Positions 33,836 to 42,669 are shown, counted from the stretch's first letter. The stretch is 64,000 bases of DNA from Bradyrhizobium diversitatis (GCF_016031635.1 NZ_JACEGD010000014.1:96003-160002); one strand, 5' to 3'. Numbers and translations: made by a program. Notes: a model not told the origin generated them from the letters alone.

Positions 33836-34696
33836 ATGGAATGGAGCGACGTCAGGATCTTTCTTGCGATTGCGCGATCCGGCACGCTCGGCGGGGCGGC
33901 GCGTTCTCTTCAGACAAGCCATCCGACCGTCGGCAGGCGCCTTCGCGCGCTTGAGCAGGCAATCGGTCACACGCTCTTCCAGCGCACAGCGGACGGTCTT
34001 GTTCTGACCGATGAGGGCCACGGGATCGTTGCACTGGCCGAGCAGATGGAGGAAGGCGCGCTGGCCATGGAGCGCCGGCTTGCGGGGCAGGAGCAGAACC
34101 TCAAAGGCAGTCTGCGCATTTCGTCAGCGGACTGGTTTGGGGCCTATGTCCTCCCTCCTATCCTCGCGGATTTCTCGAAAGCCTACCCCAATGTCGAGGT
34201 CGAGATCCTGACCGGCACGCGCCGAGTCAACCTTGCCCAACGGGAGGCTGATGTCGCTTTTCGTATCGTTCCGTTCGACACTGCCGATGTCGTTCAGCGG
34301 CGGCTCTTCAGGCTCGAATACGGCGTCTACATCGCCGAGGAGGCGGCCGATCCCAAGTATGGCGATGGGACCGGTTTCCGGCTGATCACCCATGACACAT
34401 CCACGGGTAACTTCCCTGACATCGCGTGGCTCATCGAGAGTTTCCCCAACGCCAGACTGGTCCTGCGATCGAACAACCGCAACGTCCAGGGGCGCATGTG
34501 CAGGCAAGGGGTCGGCATCGCTGTCCTGCCCCGCGTGGTCGGCAATCAGATCCCGGGTATCCGCAGACTGGAGCTGCCGACGCCGCCGCCGGCGCGAGAC
34601 ATTTGGATGGGATACCACCGGGACCTGCGGCGTCTCGAGCGTCTTCGCGCGTTCATCTCGACGGTATCGGACCATCTCGTGAACGCGACCGCATGA
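33836..34696 (+). CDS. LysR-family transcriptional regulator
   Basis: 286 residues. The N-terminal winged helix (EWSDVRIFLAIARSGTLGGA, then ARSLQTSHPTVGRRLRALEQ) and the substrate-binding domain from about residue 90 are typical. ATG 33836 is preferred over the upstream GTG at 33824, since LTTR N-termini begin about here. It is divergent from the SDR-hydrolase-VOC genes, the usual layout for a regulator and its target. Confidence 0.9.
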   Translation: MEWSDVRIFLAIARSGTLGGAARSLQTSHPTVGRRLRALEQAIGHTLFQRTADGLVLTDEGHGIVALAEQMEEGALAMERRLAGQEQNLKGSLRISSADWFGAYVLPPILADFSKAYPNVEVEILTGTRRVNLAQREADVAFRIVPFDTADVVQRRLFRLEYGVYIAEEAADPKYGDGTGFRLITHDTSTGNFPDIAWLIESFPNARLVLRSNNRNVQGRMCRQGVGIAVLPRVVGNQIPGIRRLELPTPPPARDIWMGYHRDLRRLERLRAFISTVSDHLVNATA

Positions 34697-35065
34697 TGTG
34701 CGGCCCGGAAATGACTCAAGGCTCCCGGAGAAACGCCAAGATCGCTAGGGTCGTTCGGCGGTCATTTTCACCATCGCACCACCCCAGCCGTCCACGCCGC
34801 GTAGATGTACCCGCGATGCGGATAGCTCTCGTCAGGCTTCCAGCTGTCGAACGCGACGTTCAAGTCCTGGAGCCTTCAAAGCCAAGCTCGACCTACCCGG
34901 CATAAATTTGATCGTCGCCTAACTGTCGCCGAACTCCGAACCCGAAATCACGACTCTCGCAGGGATTGAACTAACTGCGATCTGCTGCTTATGATGCATC
35001 ATCAATCGCTTTATTTGTGGGAACGCAAATCAACTGGACATGCTGGCATAGCAGAGGAGCAGAAC
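34697..35065. other. Gap before the PG-binding-module gene, no gene seen
   Basis: No coding frame with support. The end carries AGGAG (35053-35057), the ribosome-binding site of the next gene. Confidence 0.4.
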
Positions 35066-35989
35066 ATGGTCGTGGTCCTCACGCGAAAGCGCCTCGTTTC
35101 GAAGCAATTCAAGGACAATCAGAAGCTCCAGCGATGCCTGCTTTCGCCAGCCGATCATGTTCTGCCAGGCTCACGCGGAGAGCACGTCGGTCTGATCCAA
35201 GAAGCACTGACGAAGCTCAGCATGGGAGTAATCGGAGCAAGTGAGATATCTACCGAGCTGTACGGGCAATCGACCCAGCAAGCCGTGCTTCGTTACAAGG
35301 GGCCTCCCCGCAACATCATCAACACGGATTACCAAAGAACGCCGGACAACATCGTCGGCCAAATGACGATCGATCGTCTCGATGCCGATATGGTGGAATT
35401 CGAAAAGGTACCTGAGAGCTTGCTGGTTACGCTAACTGAGGCAGGGCCGAAACACGACCACTCGAAATGTCCAACTCTGCAAAGTGGAGGCCACAAGGGT
35501 ACACCGATCAACCCACTCCCGTTCGGCAAAAGGATCAACATTTACGGGACCCATGAGACTGATTATCTAGGATTTGACGACTATGCGCCAAATCCGAACT
35601 TCGCAGGGAGAGGTCAAGGGGATCCGAGTCCTCCACGATTTCTGACCAATGCTCCGCCGCATCTCCACGGGCTCGAAGCTAAGAGCGTTAGCAATATCGC
35701 AATCCGAAGCAGTCCCATTTTTGCGAACCATGTCCATAGCAACCCGAATGAAGTGGAGGAGATCCTCCGGGTTGCGATGCCGGGTTGCAGGGTCACCTAT
35801 GCTGGCACCGACGAGAACTTCAGTACCTTTGGCCCTACCGTTCTGCGGTTCGGTCCAGTGATTGAACGGCATGTCCTCACCACCCGGGACCCGGGCACGA
35901 CGGCTGACTCGCATTTCCACGTGATCGTGCTCGTAATTCTTGATCCGGATACCGTTCTTCGAAGTTTCCAGCTGCCACCGTTCCTCTAG
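35066..35989 (+). CDS. Orphan protein with a peptidoglycan-binding-like module
   Basis: 307 residues from the ATG at 35066, which has a good AGGAG upstream. Residues about 30-110 resemble a PG_binding_1-type module (PGSRGEHVGLIQEALTKLSM, then YGQSTQQAVLRYK and DNIVGQMTIDRLDADM). The rest, about 115-307, has no domain I recognise and is rich in His, Pro and Asn. There is no signal peptide. Its base composition looks lower in GC than the flanking operons. A longer form from 34991 is possible but lacks a Shine-Dalgarno. Confidence 0.65.
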   Translation: MVVVLTRKRLVSKQFKDNQKLQRCLLSPADHVLPGSRGEHVGLIQEALTKLSMGVIGASEISTELYGQSTQQAVLRYKGPPRNIINTDYQRTPDNIVGQMTIDRLDADMVEFEKVPESLLVTLTEAGPKHDHSKCPTLQSGGHKGTPINPLPFGKRINIYGTHETDYLGFDDYAPNPNFAGRGQGDPSPPRFLTNAPPHLHGLEAKSVSNIAIRSSPIFANHVHSNPNEVEEILRVAMPGCRVTYAGTDENFSTFGPTVLRFGPVIERHVLTTRDPGTTADSHFHVIVLVILDPDTVLRSFQLPPFL

Positions 35990-36535
35990 GCGTTTGGTGC
36001 GTGGCCGCAGTCCGCCCGTGGTTCCCAAACTGAACCGCCGTCATTCCATGAAATGATAGCTGGCGGAGCCGACATCATTTCCGTGCTGGCAAGTGCCACG
36101 CGGCGCGAAGCCGTCGAGTACGATGATTGGTAGAAGAGACCAGATGAACCCCAAGGGTTAGTTGAGCGGATGTAACCTGCGGCATCTGGAAGCCGAGCTG
36201 GTCATTATCGCGGACGGGGCAGGGGTGCGCTGGCGACGAGCCGCGCCACACGGCGGCTCGTCACCGTCCAGCGGCTCAGAACAGTTTGTAGTCGCCGCGA
36301 TGGACTCCGCGCGCGTTGTCGCGCCATCGATCTAGTCGACCGCCTTGCGGCACTCGACGACCAACCTGGCGGCTGCTCGTCGCTGCATTGCCTCGATGTT
36401 GTAGGTAGCGGCGGCGGGACGCCACGCCGCGTGAGGAGCCACTCGCCTCTACGCCGGACCGATGACCGCTCGTTACCGCGCGCGTTGCGTAATCGTAATC
36501 GAAGTTTGCTCCTCTTGGTTCAACCAGCTCGCGGA
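35990..36535. other. Gap between two convergent accessory genes
   Basis: Short open frames only. A minus-strand stretch around 36280-36420 reads like a decayed coding sequence with a stop and frame change, but I cannot name its parent. Confidence 0.35.
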
Positions 36536-37597
36536 TCAATATCCGTCTTTAAGCCTTGCTACAGCGAGTTGAATTTCAAGATGGGGTCCTACTATCGCGT
36601 TAGTGCTAGAACGGATTGCCCACGCGAGCTTATCGATAAACTCGTACTCACGTTGCTCAGGAGACCACTTGTCATAGCCATGTTTTTTCAGAAGTTTCAT
36701 GCCCTTCGCGGCCAAGTCCTGCCTCCATTCTAATGGTCTTGAGAGACTGTAGCTGTGGCCGACATCGACAGCATAGTCTTCGCAGTTTTCGGCAAGTTGG
36801 AGGATAAAAGACAGCGTTAGAATACCTGCTTCGTCTTCAAGACCTCGAACCCGACCATGAGTAACGCGATGCTTGAGATTTAATCGCACATCCTCTTGAC
36901 TCCAATCCATGGCACCGGCGGCAACACCTTTTGCAAAGCCCTCTTTCAAAAACTTGATCTTGATCTGCCGGATCGCCTCCCGGGCTGCAACTCTGTCGGA
37001 TACCTTTAGAATCAACTCGGGAACCGCTGCGGCAATACCCTCAGGTGTGAAAACGCCCTCAACGCCCGCCCGGATGGCAGCTTTGTACATGTTTGCTCGC
37101 GCCCGAAAAAACGCGCGCAGCGGCGAGCCACCTCCGCCCCCGCTTGCGCCACCGCCGGCGCCGCCGCCCTCGCTCCCTCCGCCCCCACTTGGAGGCTTAC
37201 CGAGCGTCGGGGCGCTCGCGATTTTCTGTTCCAGATAGGCTTGCGCGCCGCTCCCTGGTATCCTGCGCGTCTCAAAAGCCCCGACGCGGCCTCGTCGGAC
37301 ATAAAGTTCTTCGACTTTCGCGGGCACTTTCGCGCCAGGTTCGACCTTCAAGATTCGGGCGTCCGGATTTCCGGAAGTTGGGTTTTTCACCAGTTGGGCG
37401 CCCTCGGGAATATCAACCCGAAGTTTCGCCGCGTAGGATTCACCCATCTGCCGATCCGCACCGTGAATCAGGCAGTTCTCCCAATCCCGCTCCGCGAAGA
37501 ATATGCGACCCTGGGAGTCCGCGGTTAATGCGCCATTGCGAATATTGAACAGGAGCTTGTTCGCTTCCGCCCCGTGATAAAGAACGCGAGAGGCCAT
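36536..37597 (-). CDS. Possible ADP-ribosyltransferase-like two-domain toxin
   Basis: 353 residues. N-terminal residues 1-105 start SRVLYHGAEANKLLFNIRNG, followed by RIFFAERDWENCLI and YAAKLRVDIPEGA. The YHG opening, the FFA strand and the order of elements are reminiscent of the ART/KptA-type fold, but this is judged by eye. A Gly/Ser linker at about 137-160 (GGGGSEGGGAGGGASGGGGG) joins it to a helical C-terminal domain of 190 residues without recognised family. No signal peptide. No immunity gene is identifiable next to it. Base composition is lower in GC than the neighbourhood. Confidence 0.55.
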   Translation of the reverse strand: MASRVLYHGAEANKLLFNIRNGALTADSQGRIFFAERDWENCLIHGADRQMGESYAAKLRVDIPEGAQLVKNPTSGNPDARILKVEPGAKVPAKVEELYVRRGRVGAFETRRIPGSGAQAYLEQKIASAPTLGKPPSGGGGSEGGGAGGGASGGGGGSPLRAFFRARANMYKAAIRAGVEGVFTPEGIAAAVPELILKVSDRVAAREAIRQIKIKFLKEGFAKGVAAGAMDWSQEDVRLNLKHRVTHGRVRGLEDEAGILTLSFILQLAENCEDYAVDVGHSYSLSRPLEWRQDLAAKGMKLLKKHGYDKWSPEQREYEFIDKLAWAIRSSTNAIVGPHLEIQLAVARLKDGY

Positions 37598-38401
37598 CTA
37601 TGTGTCCTCCGGTGGTCTGGAGATCACTCGTCATTTTCGACCGACGGCGGAGGAGCCGATGGAAGTCGGGGCCTCCACCAAATCTCCAGATTGATTCGTT
37701 TGAAAGACTAGTCGCGAAAAAGGACCACCAGGTTCAAACGTGCGGCTCGATGTTTGGCGGGCTGTGCTCATCGCTGCGCACCTCGCGCGATGCGCGCAGA
37801 TTTCCGCACTGCTCCGCCAGCCATCCTGTCCCACTACTGCTGCTCCCGAGCGGGAAAGGTTGGCCGCATGATCCTTCCCTCGAAGCGTCTCGGCCTGCTT
37901 TGAGCAGTGCTACCAGTCGGCGGCATCGCCAGCGAGAGGTCGCCGCCTCAGCACGGGTAGGATCCGAATCTCATCGCTCCGGAATCGTCCTTGGGCGTTG
38001 CCGCGCGCCAACAGCGCGATCTGGTTAGCGCGGAATAGCAGCTTGCCGTCCCATGGTTGCGCAACCGGCTGAAGCGCCGCGCCGGGTCTCGTCGGTCGGG
38101 CGACCTTTCGGCCGCACCCCCTGCGGGCTTGCCGGTCGTTGCTCTGTTTCGTCGCTGCCGTCGCCGTTTCAGTCATGGTCGTCTCATTGCTGCTGCAAAA
38201 TTCATGGCCTTGGCGACGCGGCCGCCGCGCAATCGCGCATGGTTTTGGTCCTCCTATCTGGTAATCGAGGCGGCGCGGCCAACCGGAAAGGCTCGAGCAG
38301 ATTTATTGTCGGCCGCCGCTGGTCGGGTAATCCCGCTGGATCGGCCAGCCGAAACCATCCGCTTCAAAGAAAGCGTCGCCAGATCAGAAAAGTCGGAAGC
38401 C
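37598..38401. other. Gap upstream of the tRNA, no convincing gene
   Basis: Several frames are open on both strands because of the GC content, but none has a good start, domain or plausible composition. Possibly degraded sequence of the accessory block. Confidence 0.4.
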
Positions 38402-38477
38402 GCGCGCTTAGCTCAGCGGAACGAGCGCCTGGCCTACATCCAGGATGTCGGCGGTTCGATTCCGTCAGCGCGCACCA
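38402..38477 (+). tRNA. tRNA-Val(UAC)-like gene with C at position 33
   Basis: 76 bases fold as a full cloverleaf: acceptor GCGCGCT/AGCGCGC (7 of 7 pairs), D stem GCTC/GAGC, anticodon stem CCTGG/CCAGG with loop CCTACAT, a 5-base variable loop ATGTC, T stem GGCGG/CCGTC with loop TTCGATT, discriminator A and encoded CCA. By position the anticodon is TAC (38435-38437), valine. The anticodon loop has C, not the near-universal U33, and position 21 is C, not A. It may be a poorly functional copy or an element-borne variant. Confidence 0.7.
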
Positions 38478-38662
38478 AATAGGGGATTCACTTCGGGCCG
38501 GCGCGGGCGTAGGATTGGCTCATGCACACCGGCGGCACAATCCGGGTAGTCGCGGATTTCGGCTTCAAACCAACCCTCGGCTTCGGCCCGGGCGTCGCTT
38601 CGCGATCGGAATTGCAGGTAGTGGCTGTAGTGCTTGCTTTCCAGCCATGTCTTGAAAGACAA
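38465..38662 (-). CDS. Short hypothetical open frame, antisense to the tRNA end
   Basis: 65 residues from a TTG start (SFKTWLESKHYSHYLQFRSR). Composition looks coding, but there is no ATG or clear ribosome-binding site, the frame is open further upstream, and the end overlaps the tRNA by 13 bases. It could be the remnant of a longer gene. Confidence 0.3.
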   Translation of the reverse strand: MSFKTWLESKHYSHYLQFRSRSDARAEAEGWFEAEIRDYPDCAAGVHEPILRPRRPEVNPLFGAR

Positions 38663-38853
38663 AGTTAGGGTAGTGGCCAGGCTGTGGCCGAAAAGTTTCG
38701 TGCAACTACTCCAATGCGAGATGTCTTATCTTTGTCGGCGTCGGCTTTCTTGTGCATAGCCGTCCGGGCTCATTTCATATGGTTGCGGCGCGGTTTCGGG
38801 GGAAGGGGGCCGTCTGATTTGCGGCTGCCGGGCGCCGCGACCATCATCTTTCC

Positions 38854-39363
38854 TCACGCGAGGCTGTGCACTTCGTTCATGAGGGACAGCATCATCATAG
38901 ACGCAATGTATGCGCGCCTCTCTGCCTCGGTATTACCGCCGTCAGTAGAGCGCTGTGCGTCCTTAGAGGCCATTGTCACTAGTGGGTGCTCAGCTTCGTT
39001 CTTCAAAATCCTCATTGTGTAAAAGCAAATAGCAGCCGCGTCGTCGGCGCCTCGATTAAAATCAAACTCATCATTGTGAGACATCTGGATGGTGCGCTGG
39101 ACCAACTCCTGTCCGTTCAGGTTCGAAACCGTCGTAAGGACGTCACCGACCGCCGCGCTCAGTTCAGCGTCTTTGATCGATCCCCTCGTCGCGAGCTTGA
39201 TGTGATGCCCGGCGGTAAATGTGAAGAAGCCGAGAATATAGTAGTTCGTCCAAAAGCTCGAAGGCAGTCCCTGGTTGTGTTGGATCGTCGCTATCAGGGG
39301 GCGAATGGCGTTGACGGCCGCTTCGGCACCAACCTTCCGATGTGATTTGAACAGACCGAACAC
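38854..39363 (-). CDS. Hypothetical protein, 169 residues
   Basis: No family recognised. No signal peptide. Mostly helical, with a central hydrophobic stretch (SSFWTNYYILGFFTFTAGHH) and an acidic motif MSHNDEFDFNRGADDAAA. It overlaps by one base with the secreted-protein gene immediately upstream on the same strand, so the two are probably made together. Base composition is less GC-rich than the surrounding operons. Confidence 0.6.
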   Translation of the reverse strand: MFGLFKSHRKVGAEAAVNAIRPLIATIQHNQGLPSSFWTNYYILGFFTFTAGHHIKLATRGSIKDAELSAAVGDVLTTVSNLNGQELVQRTIQMSHNDEFDFNRGADDAAAICFYTMRILKNEAEHPLVTMASKDAQRSTDGGNTEAERRAYIASMMMLSLMNEVHSLA

Positions 39364-39674
39364 TATCTCAGGGTCCGAGTGGCTGTAAGAGAACAGAGCA
39401 CGAAGCTCCCGGCGTTGATGATCGACTTACTGAAGTCGCACAGTCTTCCGATCGCAAAGACCGTGCTCTGGCCCGCAGTCGACACCGCGATGATTTCGCC
39501 GCGCCGGCAGGCCTGCTGCAGATTTGCTAGCTCCGCTTCACCTGAACCAGAGAAGATTGCCTGAGCGCCGGAGCGGCAATAGGCCGATGGCTCCCCAGTT
39601 GGTTTCGGCGCTGCTGCTGGCTGTGTCTGAGCGTGCGCAGTCGCGGCAAATAGTAGTGTGGCGCAAACCACCAA
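39363..39674 (-). CDS. Small secreted hypothetical protein
   Basis: 103 residues with a signal peptide (VVCATLLFAATAHAQ). The mature part has four cysteines (SAYCRSGAQAIF, LQQACRRGEI, GRLCDFSKS and VLCSLTATRTLR), perhaps two disulfides. Family unknown. Its start may be a little upstream, because the signal peptide n-region is short. Overlaps the next gene's start by a single base. Confidence 0.6.
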   Translation of the reverse strand: MVVCATLLFAATAHAQTQPAAAPKPTGEPSAYCRSGAQAIFSGSGEAELANLQQACRRGEIIAVSTAGQSTVFAIGRLCDFSKSIINAGSFVLCSLTATRTLR

Positions 39675-39748
39675 GATTACTAAGCAATGTGCCGGTCAAT
39701 ATCCAATATCGACTGGAGTATAGATCTTGGAAAAGCGTGGCCGCCGAC

Positions 39749-39809
39749 GCGAGCCACTGCAGTTTCCGCTTCTCGCGGCTGCCGCCGACCGGGAGATCGG
39801 GAGCTAAGC
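39749..39809 (+). pseudogene. Relic of the 3' end of an ATC-hydrolase-like gene
   Basis: About 60 bases closely match the last bases of the gene at 29867-30556 (GCCACTGC ... CGACCGGGAGATCGGGAGCTAA), with one base missing that breaks the frame. No upstream part of the gene is present. Confidence 0.6.
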
Positions 39810-39847
39810 AGCATTCCGTACGTTGTTCAGCACCGCCGCTGCCGCGT

Positions 39848-39928
39848 CGTCATTGCGAGCGCAGCGAAGAAATCCAGGAATGCACCCGCGGAGAGGTTCT
39901 GGATTGTTTCGCTGCGCTCGCAATGACG
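39848..39928. repeat. Palindromic interspersed element (family E)
   Basis: CGTCATTGCGAGCGCAGCGAAG ends are mirrored by TTTCGCTGCGCTCGCAATGACG, with AATCCAG/CTGGATT inside. This class is common in Bradyrhizobium intergenic DNA. Only one copy was seen here. Confidence 0.85.
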
Positions 39929-40061
39929 AGGCAAGCCACGGCTCATCGAAGCCACCGCCATGATGACACCATACCCCTGTTTTGCCCGACGAGTCAAAAT
40001 TCACTTCGCGAAATCCGCAATTTCGCGAGGTCGCCGGTAAGCCATTGATTCCGCTGGCCCC

Positions 40062-40096
40062 GGCTACTGTGCATGGGGTTGTTTTCGTATTTTTGC
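40062..40096 (-). repeat. 35-bp repeat 3' of the sugar permease gene
   Basis: On the minus strand it reads GCAAAAATACG, then AAAACAACCCCATGCACAG, then TAGCC. It matches 53609-53643 at 33 of 35 bases and, as there, lies directly after a gene in the same orientation relative to transcription. Confidence 0.75.
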
Positions 40097-40107
40097 TTTG
40101 GCGGCGT

Positions 40108-41133
40108 CTACTCCGCCGCTTTTTCCCTCAAGTGCTGCGCATAGACGTTGATCACCAGCGCTGCCAGCAGGATCAGGCCGCGGATCAGGATCTTCAGGAA
40201 GCTGTCGATGTTGACGTGGTCGAGGCCGTTGTTGAGCACGCCGAGCACGAACAGCCCGACGATGGTGTTGCCGATGCCGCCGCGGCCGCCGAACAGGCTG
40301 GTGCCGCCGACGACGACGGCGGCGATGGAGTCGAGCAGATAGGTGTCGAACTCGTTCTGCTGCGCGCTGCCGAAATGGGCGACGCCGAGCATGCCGCCGA
40401 TGCCGGAGCACACCGCCGAGATCACCATGACAGCGCCGAGGATGAGCTTGACGTTAAGGCCGGAATATTCGGCAGCCTCGCGATTTCCCCCGACCATGTA
40501 GACGTAGCGGCCGAAGCGCGTGTAGGTCAGCACCAGGTGGCCACCGAGCAGCATGATGGCGGCGACGATGACGATCCAGGGGATGCCGCCGATCGAGCCG
40601 GAACCGAGGGTCGTGATCAGGCTCGGCACCTTGTAGGCGATCTGGCCGCGCACCAGGAGCGCGGAGATGCCGGCCGCAATCTGCATCATCGCCAGGGTCA
40701 TGATGAAGGAGGGGATGCCGATCACGGTCAGGCCAAGTGCATTGACGAGGCCGAGCAGGGCGCAGAGCAGGATCGACAGGATGATCGCGACCGCGCCGGG
40801 CAGGGGGACGTTGGCGATGTTGACGTAGGATTCCTGCAGCGTGAAGTAGGCGACCGCAATGCCCGTGACGTTGGCGATGCTGGCGATGGAGAGGTCGATC
40901 TCGGCGCACAGGATCACGAAGGTGAGCCCGACCGCGATGATGCCTGTGACAGACACCTGGGTCAGGATGTTGCCGAGATTGTCGAGCGTCGCGAAGGAGG
41001 GGCTGGCGAAGGCGAAGAAGGCGGTCAGGAAGATCAGCGTCAGGAAGGGGGCGATGTTGCGCATCTGCGAGCGCAGGAAGGGTGCAAGGCCCCGCGCCCT
41101 CCGTCCCGCCGCCAAAGCCGTCTCGCTGCTCAT
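40108..41133 (-). CDS. Sugar ABC transporter permease, RbsC-like
   Basis: 341 residues, about 8-10 transmembrane helices, BPD_transp_2 (ribose/xylose/galactose type) family. Motifs include VGLTFVILCAEIDLSIASIA and GGNREAAEYSGLNVKLI followed by a conserved GRGGIGNTIVGLFVLGVLNN. It forms the membrane channel with the ATPase gene immediately upstream (13-base gap). The sugar cannot be deduced. Confidence 0.93.
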   Translation of the reverse strand: MSSETALAAGRRARGLAPFLRSQMRNIAPFLTLIFLTAFFAFASPSFATLDNLGNILTQVSVTGIIAVGLTFVILCAEIDLSIASIANVTGIAVAYFTLQESYVNIANVPLPGAVAIILSILLCALLGLVNALGLTVIGIPSFIMTLAMMQIAAGISALLVRGQIAYKVPSLITTLGSGSIGGIPWIVIVAAIMLLGGHLVLTYTRFGRYVYMVGGNREAAEYSGLNVKLILGAVMVISAVCSGIGGMLGVAHFGSAQQNEFDTYLLDSIAAVVVGGTSLFGGRGGIGNTIVGLFVLGVLNNGLDHVNIDSFLKILIRGLILLAALVINVYAQHLREKAAE

Positions 41134-41145
41134 GTGCTTTCTCCG

Positions 41146-42648
41146 TCACGCCGCTTCCAACAGGCGGTCCTTGCTGACCGGCTCGTTCCTGAATTCCCGC
41201 ACCAACGTGCCGCGCTTGAGCACGAGGATGCGGTCGGCCAGCGACAGCACCGTTTCCGGCTCGGTCGACAGCACGATGATGGCGAGCCCCCTGGCGCGGA
41301 GGTCGCGGACGATGTTGATGACGTCGTTCTTGGCGCCGACATCCATGCCGCGGGTCGGCTCGCACAGCACCAGGAGCTTGGGCGGATAGGTCAGCCATTT
41401 CGCCAGCGCGACCTTCTGCTGGTTGCCGCCCGAGAGCATGCCGAGATCGAGGCCGACCACCGGCGGCCGGATCTGCAATTGCTCGACCTGGCGCTTGGCG
41501 ATGTCGCGCTCCCGCGCCGGCTTGAGCAGCAGGGCCGAGATGCGATCGAGAATGCTGATCGAGATGTTCTTGTAGACCGGCTCCTGGTGAAACAGCATGT
41601 CGCGCCGGCTCTCCGGCACCAGCGCCACGCCGGCGCGCCGCGCCGCCGCCGTGCTGGCGAAGGTCTTGGGCGTGCCCTCGACGGCAAGCGTGCCGCCGTC
41701 CGGTTTCAGCTTGCCGAACAGGATGCGCGACAGCTCCTGCTGGCCGCAGCCCATGAAGCCGTAGATGCCGAGCACCTCGCCGGCGCGCGCTTCGAACGAG
41801 ATGTCCTGAAGGCTGCGGGACAGCGACAGCTGATCGACCTTGAGAACGACCTTGCTAGCGCTCGGCTGCGGCAGCATCAGATCGTCGGTGTAGCTATGCT
41901 CGAGCGCCTCGCCGCCGCGGCCGATCATGGCCTCGATCAGCGCGCCCTTGCTGGTCGCGGCGCTGGCCGTCTCTGCGACCTTCCGCCCGTTGCGGAACAC
42001 GGTCACCGTGTCGGAGACGCGCAGGATATCCTCGATGAAATGCGAGATGAAGACGATCGCAGTGCCTTCCTCGCGCAGCCGCCGGAGCGTTGCGAACAGG
42101 CGCTCGACCTCGGGCGGGGAGAGGGCGGAGGTCGGCTCATCCAGGATGACGATGCGCGCGCCGGAGAACAGCACGCGCGCGATCTCGATCAGCTGCTGCA
42201 GCCCGATCGGGAGATCGCCGAGCCGCGCCATCGGGTCGACGTCGATGCCGAAACGGGCGAGCTGCTCGCCCGCTTCCCGCGCCATCCGCCGCCATTGCAC
42301 GAGGCCGAGCCGGTTGGTCGGCTGGTTGCCCAGGAAGACGTTCTCCGCGACGGTGAGGTCGGGCGCAACGCTGAGCTCCTGATGCACCATGGCGATGCCG
42401 GCGGCGTGCGCATCGCGGGTCGAGCGGAAATGCATCTCCTTCCCGTCGACCAGGAAGCGGCCGGAGAATTCGGTGTGCACGCCGGCGATGATCTTCATCA
42501 GCGTGCTTTTCCCGGCGCCGTTCTCGCCGACGAGACCATGGATCTCGCCGGGATAGAGCGCGAAGTCGACACCACGAAGCGCTTCGACCCCGCCGAAGCT
42601 CTTCGTGATGCCCTGCAGTTCCAGGATGGGCTGTTGTCCCTCAGGCAT
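41146..42648 (-). CDS. Sugar ABC transporter ATP-binding protein, RbsA/MglA-like
   Basis: 500 residues with two fused nucleotide-binding domains. The first has Walker A GENGAGKSTL and Walker B VILDEPTSALS. The second has a degenerate Walker A (GFMGCGQQELSR) and signature LSGGNQQKVALAKWL, the normal asymmetric arrangement of carbohydrate class 2 (CUT2) ATPases. Partner of the flanking permease and binding protein. Confidence 0.93.
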   Translation of the reverse strand: MPEGQQPILELQGITKSFGGVEALRGVDFALYPGEIHGLVGENGAGKSTLMKIIAGVHTEFSGRFLVDGKEMHFRSTRDAHAAGIAMVHQELSVAPDLTVAENVFLGNQPTNRLGLVQWRRMAREAGEQLARFGIDVDPMARLGDLPIGLQQLIEIARVLFSGARIVILDEPTSALSPPEVERLFATLRRLREEGTAIVFISHFIEDILRVSDTVTVFRNGRKVAETASAATSKGALIEAMIGRGGEALEHSYTDDLMLPQPSASKVVLKVDQLSLSRSLQDISFEARAGEVLGIYGFMGCGQQELSRILFGKLKPDGGTLAVEGTPKTFASTAAARRAGVALVPESRRDMLFHQEPVYKNISISILDRISALLLKPARERDIAKRQVEQLQIRPPVVGLDLGMLSGGNQQKVALAKWLTYPPKLLVLCEPTRGMDVGAKNDVINIVRDLRARGLAIIVLSTEPETVLSLADRILVLKRGTLVREFRNEPVSKDRLLEAA

Positions 42649-42669
42649 GAAAGTTCACGTCTTGGAGGC

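Noticed and set aside
37600..38176. Several 88-142 residue frames upstream of the tRNA
   Set aside because: Arg/Ser-rich, overlapping on both strands and without domain or initiation support.
38053..38655. A 200-residue protein running through the tRNA sequence
   Set aside because: It would translate the tRNA gene itself and has no domain or start signal.
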